This document shows positions 9,012-15,556 of a DNA stretch of 19,318 bases, one piece after another; position 1 is the stretch's first letter; every line of letters starts with the position of its first letter. The stretch is from Gammaproteobacteria bacterium. Its GTDB lineage: Bacteria; Pseudomonadota; Gammaproteobacteria; Chromatiales; Chromatiaceae. The translations under genes and the position numbers were made by a program. Below the pieces are notes generated by a model. It saw only the letters and a program-made list of their open reading frames with translations. It was not told the origin of the DNA and did no database searches. The stretch spans positions 1 to 19,318 of the forward strand of contig JABDQZ010000364.1 in assembly GCA_013041975.1 (NCBI GenBank), given 5' to 3'.

Positions 9012-9036
9012 GCGCAATGAATCAATGTATTAGTTT
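9000..9036. promoter_or_regulatory. Perfect 11-bp inverted repeat, likely LysR operator
   Basis: AAACTAATACA at 9000-9010 is repeated as its exact reverse complement TGTATTAGTTT at 9026-9036, with a 15-nt spacer. It sits just upstream of lysR and overlaps the candidate -35 element. A long dyad at this place is what one expects of a LysR-type binding site used in autoregulation, but the assignment is inference. Confidence 0.5.
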
Positions 9037-9113
9037 TCTTTCTATATATCTTTTTTCAAGAAAAAATTGTCAGGAACAATTTTTCACGACCGTGTATATG
9101 GGAGCCCGGAGGG

Positions 9114-9135
9114 TTGCCCACAGGGATGTGGGCAA
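9114..9135. repeat. Perfect 8-bp stem-loop, REP-like element candidate
   Basis: TTGCCCAC (9114-9121) and GTGGGCAA (9128-9135) flank the loop AGGGAT. No T-run follows on either strand directly, so it is not a terminator by itself. It lies next to the dsrE2 terminator and is preceded by a G-rich stretch (GGAGCCCGGAGGG at 9101-9113). The composition is unlike the AT-rich surroundings, as in dispersed intergenic palindromes. Confidence 0.45.
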
Positions 9136-9136
9136 T

Positions 9137-9165
9137 AAAAAAAACCGCCATAAGGCGGCTTTTTT
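9137..9165 (-). terminator. Intrinsic terminator of the rhodanese-tusA-dsrE2 operon
   Basis: On the minus strand the stem CCGCC/GGCGG (9158-9154 with 9149-9145) closes a 4-nt loop and is followed at once by eight Ts (9144-9137). An A-run before the stem can extend it and would let it work in both directions. It begins about 20 nt after the dsrE2 stop codon and separates this operon from lysR. Confidence 0.88.
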
Positions 9166-9184
9166 CGATGAAACAGTAACAATC

Positions 9185-9664
9185 TTAGATATAAAGACAG
9201 ATATCAGATTCACCGGCAAACTGAAAGAAACGAGCCGCACCAGCGTATTCAACATCATCAATAAAATCAGCTGTGTCCATTTCAAACAGATCTACTGTCA
9301 TCTGACAGGCGATCAGTTTAACTTCTGCTTCCTGGGAAAGTTCGCGCAGTTCTTCAAGACTGGCGACACCTTTGGAGGCCATTGTCTTTTTCATCATGCT
9401 GGTCATCATTCCTTCCATACCTGGCAAGGCAAGGCCAAGCGTGGGGAACCATTTGTCCATACCCATTGGCATAGGCATACCCGGATTTCCCAACGGTGAA
9501 ACTTTCAGGTCCAGGTCTTTTTTGAGCAATTGCAGACCATAAAAGGTGAAAAAGATTTCAGTTTCATAGCCTAATGCAGCGGCAGTCGAAGCCAAAATGA
9601 ATGGAGGATAACCCCAGTCCAACGTACCTTTTGTCGCAATAATAGCTAATTTTTTCTCTTCCAT
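9185..9664 (-). CDS. dsrE2: DsrE2-family sulfur-transfer protein (DsrE/DsrF/DrsH-like)
   Basis: A 159-residue protein of the DsrE2 group, recognised from IATKGTLDWGYPPFILASTAAALGYE near the N-terminus, the methionine-rich middle (residues about 63-95) and LIACQMTVDLF. Two cysteines are present, Cys120 and Cys156; as far as I recall these are the conserved pair of the family and are the likely sulfur carriers. DsrE2 proteins are encoded with TusA and rhodanese in many sulfur oxidisers and are thought to pass sulfane sulfur in the cytoplasm, possibly membrane-associated. An ATG 7 codons upstream (9685) is in frame, but the ATG at 9664 has a strong AGGAG at ideal spacing and gives the usual family start. 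It is the last gene of the operon; a terminator follows. Confidence 0.9.
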   Translation of the reverse strand: MEEKKLAIIATKGTLDWGYPPFILASTAAALGYETEIFFTFYGLQLLKKDLDLKVSPLGNPGMPMPMGMDKWFPTLGLALPGMEGMMTSMMKKTMASKGVASLEELRELSQEAEVKLIACQMTVDLFEMDTADFIDDVEYAGAARFFQFAGESDICLYI

Positions 9665-9710
9665 TATTTTCTCCTGCCCAGACATCGGGCTTTAAAACTG
9701 ATTGGCTAAA

Positions 9711-9935
9711 TCAAACCTTTTTAATCTCGAAGTGGAATTTGCCACCTTCTTCTTTGGATTCGAGCAACTCATTACCAGTCTGTTTGCAGAAGGCTTCAAA
9801 ATCCTTAACTGAACCCGGGTCGGTAGCGATGATATGCAAAACCTGATCTGCTTCCATACCGTTGAGAGTTTTCTTCGCACGTAAAATTGGTAAAGGACAG
9901 TTCAATCCTGATGCATCAAGTTCTTGGTCAGCCAT
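9711..9935 (-). CDS. tusA: TusA-family sulfurtransferase
   Basis: A 74-residue protein of normal TusA length. The family signature is present: LDASGLNCPLPILRAKK with the sulfur-carrying Cys13 in CPxP. The fold continues with LHIIATDPGSVKDFEAFCKQTG and ends with a short beta strand (HFEIKKV). TusA accepts persulfide sulfur from a rhodanese or cysteine desulfurase and hands it on; in sulfur oxidisers the partners are DsrE-type proteins and the Dsr or Hdr-like oxidation systems. GGAGG lies before the ATG at good spacing. It is flanked by the rhodanese (90 bp upstream) and dsrE2 (46 bp downstream) on the same strand. No dsr or hdr genes are in the window, so the final sulfur acceptor is unknown. 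Confidence 0.94.
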   Translation of the reverse strand: MADQELDASGLNCPLPILRAKKTLNGMEADQVLHIIATDPGSVKDFEAFCKQTGNELLESKEEGGKFHFEIKKV

Positions 9936-9986
9936 GAGAAACCTCCAGAAGGTTATGTGTGTTAATTAAAGTTACGAAAGCGCATT

Positions 9987-10015
9987 CTTATATTCTAAAA
10001 CGATTACAAAGGCAA
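9987..10015 (-). promoter_or_regulatory. Possible internal promoter for tusA-dsrE2, overlapping a small hairpin
   Basis: On the minus strand TTGCCT (10015-10010) and TATAAG (9992-9987) are 17 nt apart in the 90-bp gap before tusA. The -35 element is also one arm of a 6-bp stem (AGGCAA at 10010-10015 with TTGCCT at 10022-10027, loop 6 nt) that overlaps the rhodanese stop codon. The hairpin has only TTTGT after it, so it would be a weak terminator at best. Confidence 0.3.
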
Positions 10016-10025
10016 GTAATTTTGC

Positions 10026-10343
10026 CTAGATTCTACCGATCTCGTAGCCATTTCTGGCCCACGCAATAATCCCGCCACGCAGATTAATCACGTTGGTTAT
10101 GCCCTGTTGAGCCAGATAACTGCAGGCATGATAGGAGCGCGCACCACTGCGACAATAGAGGACAATATCCTTGTCTTTAGAAAAATCATTGATACGTAAC
10201 GGAATCAGGTGCATAGGCACATGCTGAGAATCGGGTAAAATCCCCTGGGCTATCTCGGCATCACTGCGGATATCCAGTAATTCAATGTCATCACCGGCAT
10301 CGAGACGTGCTTTGAGCTCGTCAGCGTCAATTTCCTTGATCAC
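10026..10343 (-). CDS. Single-domain rhodanese (thiosulfate/persulfide sulfurtransferase)
   Basis: A 105-residue single-domain rhodanese. Visible features are the N-terminal ELLDIRSDAEIAQG segment, the active-site loop CRSGAR with Cys64, and the C-terminal VINLRGGIIAWARNGYE. The six-residue loop fits a cytoplasmic GlpE/PspE-like enzyme that carries persulfide on Cys64. The start is GTG at 10343, with AGGAAA upstream and no better ATG; no signal peptide is visible. It is the first gene of the rhodanese-tusA-dsrE2 set, and the inferred job is loading TusA with sulfur. The gene is divergent from cysG across a 127-bp region holding an FNR-like site. Confidence 0.93.
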   Translation of the reverse strand: MIKEIDADELKARLDAGDDIELLDIRSDAEIAQGILPDSQHVPMHLIPLRINDFSKDKDIVLYCRSGARSYHACSYLAQQGITNVINLRGGIIAWARNGYEIGRI

Positions 10344-10395
10344 GGTCGGGAGTTTCCTGTTAGAAAATATTTTCCAAATAGTATATTATAATTCC

Positions 10396-10409
10396 TTAAT
10401 ATAAATCAA
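10396..10409. promoter_or_regulatory. FNR/Anr-like box between the rhodanese operon and cysG
   Basis: TTAAT-ATAA-ATCAA differs from the FNR/Anr consensus TTGAT-N4-ATCAA by one base in the conserved arms. It is near the middle of the 127-bp divergent region. Its centre (10402.5) lies about 40 nt from plausible start sites on both sides: GATTAT at 10434-10439 for cysG, and an AT-rich -10 near 10364-10371 for the rhodanese. It could therefore activate either or both. It also overlaps a TTGATT-N18-TATACT pair on the minus strand (10409-10380). The region is AT-rich, so chance occurrence is possible. Confidence 0.4.
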
Positions 10410-10470
10410 GATGGGATAATTATAAATTTTCCTGATTATCTCCGTTGGATTTCAACCTCGAGCAAGCTAC

Positions 10471-11913
10471 ATGAACTATTTACCCGTTTTTCTGGATATC
10501 AAAAACAAGCCCTGCCTGGTTGTAGGTGGTGGCCATGTTGCCGCACGTAAAATCAAGCTGTTATCAGGTGCTGGAGGCGTTATCACGCTGATTTCACCTG
10601 AAATCTGTACTGAAATTCAGCAACTTCTGCAAAAAGCAAATATTAATTACCTGGCACGTAAATACCAGGCGGGTGATGAAGACGGAAATTCACTAATTTT
10701 TGCTGCAACAGATAATGAACGTATCAACCGGGACATTGCCGATGCTGCCGAACAGCTGGGCATACCCTGCAATGTCATCGACAATCCGGAAAACGGCAGT
10801 TTCATCATGCCCTCTATTATTGATCGCAGCCCTGTCATCGCTGCTGTTTCAACTGGCGGCGCATCTCCGGTACTGGCTCGCCAGATAAAGGCAAAACTCG
10901 AATCACTGATACCGGCCGGTTACGGACGACTGGCTGAAATCGCCGGGAAATACCGCGACAAGGTCAAGTCAGCATTAAAAAATCCAAATGATCGCAAAGC
11001 ATTCTGGCACCGCGTACTGGAAGGCGGTTTTGCCGAGCGCGTATTCAGCGGTCACTACGAAGAAGCCGAAGCGGTTCTGGAAAAGGAACTGAAGCAGTAT
11101 AATTCAACCGAAAAAATGGGCGAAGTTTACCTGGTGGGCGCCGGCCCAGGCGATCCCGACCTGCTGACCTTTAGAGCCTTACGCCTGATGCAACAGGCTG
11201 ATGTTGTTGTCTACGACCGACTCGTCTCCAAACCCATACTGGAAATGACATCCCGTGACGCGGAGCGTGTTTATGTTGGCAAGGAACGTGACAAACACGC
11301 CATGCGCCAGGAAGAAATCAATAATTGCCTTGCCAAACTGGCAAAACAGGGAAAAAGGGTACTGCGTCTGAAAGGTGGTGACCCCTTCATCTTTGGCCGT
11401 GGTGGAGAAGAAATTGACACTCTTGCTGAGGAAGGCGTTCCATTTCAGGTCATCCCGGGGATTACTGCAGCAGCAGGTTGTGCTTCCTACTCGGGCATCC
11501 CGCTGACACACCGTGACTATGCTCAATCCGTCACTTTCGTCACCGGTAACCTTAAAGATGGAACAGTAAATCTCAACTGGGATCAGTTGTCCCAGCCAAA
11601 TCAAACCGTAGTGTTTTACATGGGGTTGCAGGGAATGCCGGTCATTTTCAGCAAACTGATTGAACATGGGGTTTCGGCTGATATGCCAGCTGCCCTGATT
11701 CAGCAGGGGACGACTCATCAACAAAAAGTGATTACCGGCACACTTGGTTCTTTACCGGAAATTGTCAAAAAAGAACAACCCAAACCTCCCACCCTGATTA
11801 TTGTTGGCGAAGTGGTTGAGTTACATGAAAAACTGTCATGGTTCCAGTCTCCAGAAGATTCAAGCCTCGGGGCTACATCACCTGTCGAGCCGGGAACCGA
11901 GCTGCATGATTGA
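10471..11913 (+). CDS. cysG: Siroheme synthase CysG (uroporphyrinogen-III methyltransferase / precorrin-2 dehydrogenase / ferrochelatase)
   Basis: A 480-residue trifunctional enzyme of full family length. The N-terminal half (1-210) is the NAD-dependent dehydrogenase and ferrochelatase: VVGGGHVAARK at 18-27, Asp104 in NVIDNPENGSF, and VSTGGASPVLARQIKAKLE at 126-144. The Ser phosphorylated in Salmonella CysG (Ser128) falls in this VS(T)GG stretch. The C-terminal half (216-455) is the SAM-dependent methyltransferase: VGAGPGDPDLLT at 222-233, YDRLVS, RLKGGDPFIFGRGGEE at 299-314, VIPGITAAAGCASYSGIPLTHRD, and YMGL. It converts uroporphyrinogen III to siroheme in the cytoplasm, the cofactor of sulfite and nitrite reductases. 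The 25-residue tail after LSWF is poorly conserved. The gene is divergent from the sulfur-relay operon, which suggests a shared sulfur or anaerobic function. Confidence 0.96.
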   Translation: MNYLPVFLDIKNKPCLVVGGGHVAARKIKLLSGAGGVITLISPEICTEIQQLLQKANINYLARKYQAGDEDGNSLIFAATDNERINRDIADAAEQLGIPCNVIDNPENGSFIMPSIIDRSPVIAAVSTGGASPVLARQIKAKLESLIPAGYGRLAEIAGKYRDKVKSALKNPNDRKAFWHRVLEGGFAERVFSGHYEEAEAVLEKELKQYNSTEKMGEVYLVGAGPGDPDLLTFRALRLMQQADVVVYDRLVSKPILEMTSRDAERVYVGKERDKHAMRQEEINNCLAKLAKQGKRVLRLKGGDPFIFGRGGEEIDTLAEEGVPFQVIPGITAAAGCASYSGIPLTHRDYAQSVTFVTGNLKDGTVNLNWDQLSQPNQTVVFYMGLQGMPVIFSKLIEHGVSADMPAALIQQGTTHQQKVITGTLGSLPEIVKKEQPKPPTLIIVGEVVELHEKLSWFQSPEDSSLGATSPVEPGTELHD

Positions 11914-12033
11914 GAACCACCTGAAAACTTGCGAAACAAAGGTTTTTAATTCATCTAAACCACTTTAAAATCATGGGGATAACCAAATAAATAGCACGGA
12001 CTTGTTTCAGAACAAAACTACAGAGGCCCGTTA

Positions 12034-12732
12034 ATGGATTATCCTTATTCCAATCATACGATTGAACAGCAATCTGAATTTTTAAGGCTGACACTGGCCT
12101 TGCTTTCCAAGCAGCAAATCTCCCCTTGCCCTGTAAACTACAGGCTGAGCTATGACTATGTCTCGGGAAAAAGCGAAGAATTAAAAACTGTTCTCGATGA
12201 CAGTTTTAATGACTCCGGGAAGCTCAACCAGAAAACACTGTGGGAAATCTACCAGCGCTTTTTTATTCAGGACAACCAGGCCCTGGAAAAAATAAGAGAT
12301 GAGTTACGCCATGTTATTTCCAATATTCAGGGGGAAGTGCAACATTCAGGAGAAGAACTTGGAGGTTTTTCTTCCGAACTTTCCCGCTTTTCTGAAGTAC
12401 TCGATTCATCCAGCACCCCCCACGAAATGGCATCAGCTGTGCAGAGAATGATCAGCGGCACCCAGTCTGCCTTAAACAGTCAGAATTTGTTTTATTCGCA
12501 AATGACAGAATTAGCGCAAGAAACTGAATCATTACGCAAGCAACTGTTGCAAATCAAGGAAGAATCATTGACCGATGCACTCACCGGCATAGCCAATCGC
12601 AGAGCCTTAGATCTTGAATTACAGGACTCCATGACAGAAGCTGGTGAACTGCCTGATGACCTGATCAAGCGCAGTGATGAAGCCCTGTACAAGGCAAAAG
12701 ATGCAGGGCGTAACAGGGTGGTTTTTGTCTAA
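12034..12732 (+). CDS. Diguanylate-cyclase-like protein with the GGDEF core missing (in-frame internal deletion)
   Basis: A 232-residue protein. Residues 1-175 form a helical N-terminal region without membrane segments, ending in a probable coiled coil (LAQETESLRKQLLQIKEE). The GGDEF domain begins normally with SLTDALTGIANRRALDLELQDSM (178-200). It then jumps at about residue 202-206 straight to the C-terminal end of such domains, LPDDLIKRSDEALYKAKDAGRNRVV. About 100 residues are absent, including the Mg-binding Asp, the substrate Asn and the GG(D/E)EF loop itself. The frame is kept across the junction (near 12637-12650). The product cannot make c-di-GMP; it may be a decayed gene, or a remodelled protein retaining only its N-terminal function. 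CAGAGG precedes the ATG. The stop codon overlaps the convergent rhodanese gene by 4 bp. Confidence 0.82.
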   Translation: MDYPYSNHTIEQQSEFLRLTLALLSKQQISPCPVNYRLSYDYVSGKSEELKTVLDDSFNDSGKLNQKTLWEIYQRFFIQDNQALEKIRDELRHVISNIQGEVQHSGEELGGFSSELSRFSEVLDSSSTPHEMASAVQRMISGTQSALNSQNLFYSQMTELAQETESLRKQLLQIKEESLTDALTGIANRRALDLELQDSMTEAGELPDDLIKRSDEALYKAKDAGRNRVVFV

Positions 12733-13214
12733 CCACACTCCTCGACCCAGTCCTCGGGTTTCATCTGGCTTTTACGAAGCTTGGTGGCAAAGTAATCATC
12801 GCCGTCGTCAAAATCCACAGGATTACCGTTGCGGTCGACCATTGGCTGTTCATATTCATTCCAGCCGCGCAGACCTGTCTTTAGCGATACGACATTTTGA
12901 TAGCCAAGCATCTGCAATGAAAAAGCAGCCAGTACACTCCGATACCCTGAACGACAGGCAACCACGACTTCCTGTTTTCGGCAACGCACCAGTTTCGGCT
13001 CAGTCTCTTCAAAATCCCACTCGCAGGCCGACTCGAGGATGCCTCGAGGCACATTCAATGATCCCTCGATGTGCATCACATCAAACTCATAGGGTTCACG
13101 CACATCAAGTACCAACAAATCCGGGTTTACCTGCAAGCGTTCTTCGAGATCCCAGGGCATGATTTCCCTGACATCCCTGAGATACCTTTGAACAAGGCCA
13201 ATAAACTTCTGCAT
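12729..13214 (-). CDS. Rhodanese-like sulfurtransferase with C-terminal extension
   Basis: A 161-residue protein. The rhodanese domain covers about 15-125: LLVLDVREPYEFDVMHIEGSLNVPRG, active-site loop CRSGYR with Cys87, and VVSLKTGLRGWNEY. A roughly 35-residue C-terminal extension rich in acidic residues (NPVDFDDGDDYFATK... EDWVEECG) follows and also holds a penultimate Cys. The frame continues up to a TTG at 13247, but ATG at 13214 with CAGGT at good spacing is preferred. No signal peptide is visible, so action in the cytoplasm is likely. It lies 37 bp after the NarL-like regulator and is probably the last gene of the exporter-kinase-regulator operon, where it could generate or remove protein or glutathione persulfides. 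Cys87 indicates a functional sulfurtransferase. Confidence 0.9.
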   Translation of the reverse strand: MQKFIGLVQRYLRDVREIMPWDLEERLQVNPDLLVLDVREPYEFDVMHIEGSLNVPRGILESACEWDFEETEPKLVRCRKQEVVVACRSGYRSVLAAFSLQMLGYQNVVSLKTGLRGWNEYEQPMVDRNGNPVDFDDGDDYFATKLRKSQMKPEDWVEECG

Positions 13215-13251
13215 AATTATTACCTGACAAACTTCATCATCAAACAATCTC

Positions 13252-13896
13252 TTAGCGCTGACACATTTTTTTCTCTACCGCGATAACAGCTGCTTCGACT
13301 CGTGAATTGACATCCAGTTTACGCAATATGGATTTGACGTGAAGCTTAACGGTTCCATCCGAAATACCCAGATGATTTGCAATCACCTTGTTACTCTGCC
13401 CTTCAGCCAAATGGCAAAGTATTTCACTTTCACGGGGGGTCAGTCCGGAAAACACATCATTCGTTTCAGTGGATTCTGCTGTTTCACCCTGAACCGCACG
13501 TGCCAGAACCGAGGTAAGCTCGGGTGCAACAACCGTTTTACCTTTCAGGATATCATTCAGGGCGGTGATCAGATCATCCGGCTCCATGTCTTTAAGCAGA
13601 TACCCCTGGGCACCACCCTGTAAAGATTCAATGATATCCTTTTCATCACGGGAGGTTGTCAACATTGAAATCGCCATCTTCTGCTGCCTGTCTCGCAATT
13701 GTTGCAATACCTCGATACCTGACATTTGAGGCATACGCATATCCAGTAACACGATATCAGGCTGACTATCGATAACCTGCATGATACCAGCTTCACAATC
13801 ACCAATAGCCGCGATAACTTCGATACCACGCCGCTCTAGCAGTTCCTGCAACCCAATCCTGAACAGGGCATGATCATCAATCAGCAAAATTCGCAC
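13252..13896 (-). CDS. NarL/FixJ-family response regulator
   Basis: A 214-residue two-domain regulator. The receiver (1-120) has Asp7/Asp8, phospho-acceptor Asp52 in VLLDMRMPQMSG, Thr80 and Lys102. The LuxR-type helix-turn-helix (about 150-208) reads LTPRESEILCHLAEGQSNKVIANHLGISDGTVKLHVKSILRKL. It resembles NarL/NarP in length and sequence, but target genes are unknown and nitrate should not be assumed as the signal. The start is GTG at 13896 with GAGGAAA upstream, giving MRILLIDDHALF; no closer ATG fits the receiver. It follows its probable kinase after 55 bp. Confidence 0.93.
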   Translation of the reverse strand: MRILLIDDHALFRIGLQELLERRGIEVIAAIGDCEAGIMQVIDSQPDIVLLDMRMPQMSGIEVLQQLRDRQQKMAISMLTTSRDEKDIIESLQGGAQGYLLKDMEPDDLITALNDILKGKTVVAPELTSVLARAVQGETAESTETNDVFSGLTPRESEILCHLAEGQSNKVIANHLGISDGTVKLHVKSILRKLDVNSRVEAAVIAVEKKMCQR

Positions 13897-13951
13897 TTGA
13901 TTTCCTCGCTGTTTAAATAGCTCTCGGTTGTAAACAATAATAGTTAATTCA

Positions 13952-15553
13952 TCAGTTCATACGCGGATTGTAAATTAACTCAATCCTGGTTCCTTCACCC
14001 GGTTCACTTTCAATGCGTATTTCACCACCAAGCTTCAATGCCCTTTCTTCCATAATACTCAAGCCAATATGTTCGCCCGGCTTGCCGTCCTTATCGGAAT
14101 AGGTAAAGCCGACACCATCATCCTCAACCAGAATGCGATAACCATTTTTTGGTACACAGGTCAGTAATACACGCACTATCTGTGCTTGAGCATGCTTGCG
14201 AATGTTTGCCAGTGACTCCTGCAGGATACGAACAATTTGCATCTGTTCGGAAACCGTCAGGTTGATCACCTGGCAATTATGCTGAAAAAAGGTATGAATG
14301 CCGGTTTCGTGTTCAAATCGCTCGCTGACTTTTTCCAGACCAGAGACTAATCCACGTTCATCAAGCGGTGCACGGAAATTGTTCAGCAGTTCTCTCAACT
14401 CAACATGCGCTTCGTCAAGTCCATTACGGATACGTTCAAGATCATGCACTGCATTTTCGGATAGCTGTGTTTTATCCAGACTGTCTTCCATCATACGCAC
14501 CTGGAAACGCAGGCTGGCAAGGGTCTGTGCCAGCGAATCATGAAGCTCATGTGCAAAACTGCTGCGTTCTTCTACTATCGACAGGCGATGCGCATTTTCG
14601 TCCGAATGGTGCTTGGCCACTGCCATACCGAGATGAGACCCGATCGTTGCCAGTAATTCCATGATGTCTTCACGTTCTGTGATGCCGGATTTCTCAACGA
14701 ATATGCTGTAGTTGCCCAGCAGTTCATCATGGTATTCCAGCGGTACACTCACTACTTCAATTTCATCATTACTAAACATCTTGCGGCCATTGACCCGTGA
14801 ACAATAAGCAGGGTCTTTTTCACACAAAATATCGCCTGGTGTCAGTGCCGTACCGCAGACACACAACTGTACCGGAAACATCTGTTCTTCGGTCAGTACC
14901 GTATTTTCCAGCCCGATTGAACCAATCAGTTTCATCTGACCGTTTTCTGTTGTTAAGCGCACAATGGCTGCCTTGCCATTGACCATTTCCTTAAGCACTC
15001 GCAAAAAGCGCAACAGCATTTCTTCGAGTGTTCCCGACTCATTAATGGTAGCAGCCACATCATAAAGAATTTTCAGTGATGCTGTTTTCTGGGCCAGGCG
15101 CGTTGTCTGACGGGCAACACGGACATCCATATCTTCGTACAGGTCGATCAGCTCTTCATTAATACTGCCGAGATCTCGAGCCATACCATCAAAAATCCCC
15201 ATATTTTCTGACAATGAAATATCATCACTTTCCCCCTGACAAACATGAGCTACCGATGATTCAAGCTTAGCCATCGGTTTTAACAATTGCTGGTAAAAAC
15301 GCCAGAACGCGATAAAAAAGCTGAGCAGAGAAAGCAGACTGAAAAAGATCAGCAACTGCCTCCAGTGAAGAATCTGGAATTCCAGAACAAAGGTTGTAAT
15401 CAGCAAGAACGCAGACAACAACAACCCGCTGATTAACAATGTCAACGGCCATACCAGCCTGGCAGACAGAATGATCTGCTTGATACGCTGGTTCACAATA
15501 GCCTCATCAGGATCGTGAAACAAAAAGTTTCTGGCCGCAGGCAGATTCTTCAT
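13952..15553 (-). CDS. NarX-like sensor histidine kinase with cysteine-containing GAF region and no periplasmic domain
   Basis: A 533-residue membrane kinase of the HisKA_3 type. Two hydrophobic segments (about 28-53 and 65-83) are joined by only about ten residues, so the nitrate-binding periplasmic domain of NarX and NarQ is absent. A HAMP-like segment and coiled coil (about 90-160) lead to a GAF-like central module (about 160-315) with four clustered cysteines: Cys231 and Cys233 in LCVCGTAL, Cys244 and Cys251. The kinase core has the phospho-acceptor His338 in SFAHELHDSLAQ and a HATPase with ESLANIRKHA, VEDDGVGF and GEHIGLSIMEERA. The signal is probably read in the cytoplasm or membrane, with the cysteines as candidate redox or metal ligands. 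ATG at 15553 lies 3 nt after the ABC gene stop, so the two are coupled. Confidence 0.92.
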   Translation of the reverse strand: MKNLPAARNFLFHDPDEAIVNQRIKQIILSARLVWPLTLLISGLLLSAFLLITTFVLEFQILHWRQLLIFFSLLSLLSFFIAFWRFYQQLLKPMAKLESSVAHVCQGESDDISLSENMGIFDGMARDLGSINEELIDLYEDMDVRVARQTTRLAQKTASLKILYDVAATINESGTLEEMLLRFLRVLKEMVNGKAAIVRLTTENGQMKLIGSIGLENTVLTEEQMFPVQLCVCGTALTPGDILCEKDPAYCSRVNGRKMFSNDEIEVVSVPLEYHDELLGNYSIFVEKSGITEREDIMELLATIGSHLGMAVAKHHSDENAHRLSIVEERSSFAHELHDSLAQTLASLRFQVRMMEDSLDKTQLSENAVHDLERIRNGLDEAHVELRELLNNFRAPLDERGLVSGLEKVSERFEHETGIHTFFQHNCQVINLTVSEQMQIVRILQESLANIRKHAQAQIVRVLLTCVPKNGYRILVEDDGVGFTYSDKDGKPGEHIGLSIMEERALKLGGEIRIESEPGEGTRIELIYNPRMN

Positions 15554-15556
15554 GGA

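Noticed and set aside
9017..9499. Open frame of 160 codons on the plus strand across the lysR-dsrE2 gap.
   Set aside because: It runs through the terminator, the palindrome and most of dsrE2 on the opposite strand, with no ribosome site or protein motif.
11179..11724. Long open frame on the minus strand inside cysG.
   Set aside because: It lies wholly inside a strongly conserved enzyme gene and its translation shows no recognisable motif; it is a shadow of the cysG codons.
12002..12015. TTGTT-TCAG-AACAA palindrome in the 120-bp gap before the GGDEF remnant gene.
   Set aside because: Five AT-rich base pairs are too weak to claim as an operator or hairpin without comparison to other genomes.
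12674..13162. Plus-strand open frame opposite the rhodanese gene.
   Set aside because: It starts inside the GGDEF remnant in another frame and its product is low-complexity; the rhodanese on the minus strand explains the region.
13252..15553. Calling the two-component pair a true nitrate-sensing NarX/NarL.
   Set aside because: The kinase has no periplasmic nitrate-binding domain, so only a NarX/NarL-like label is justified.
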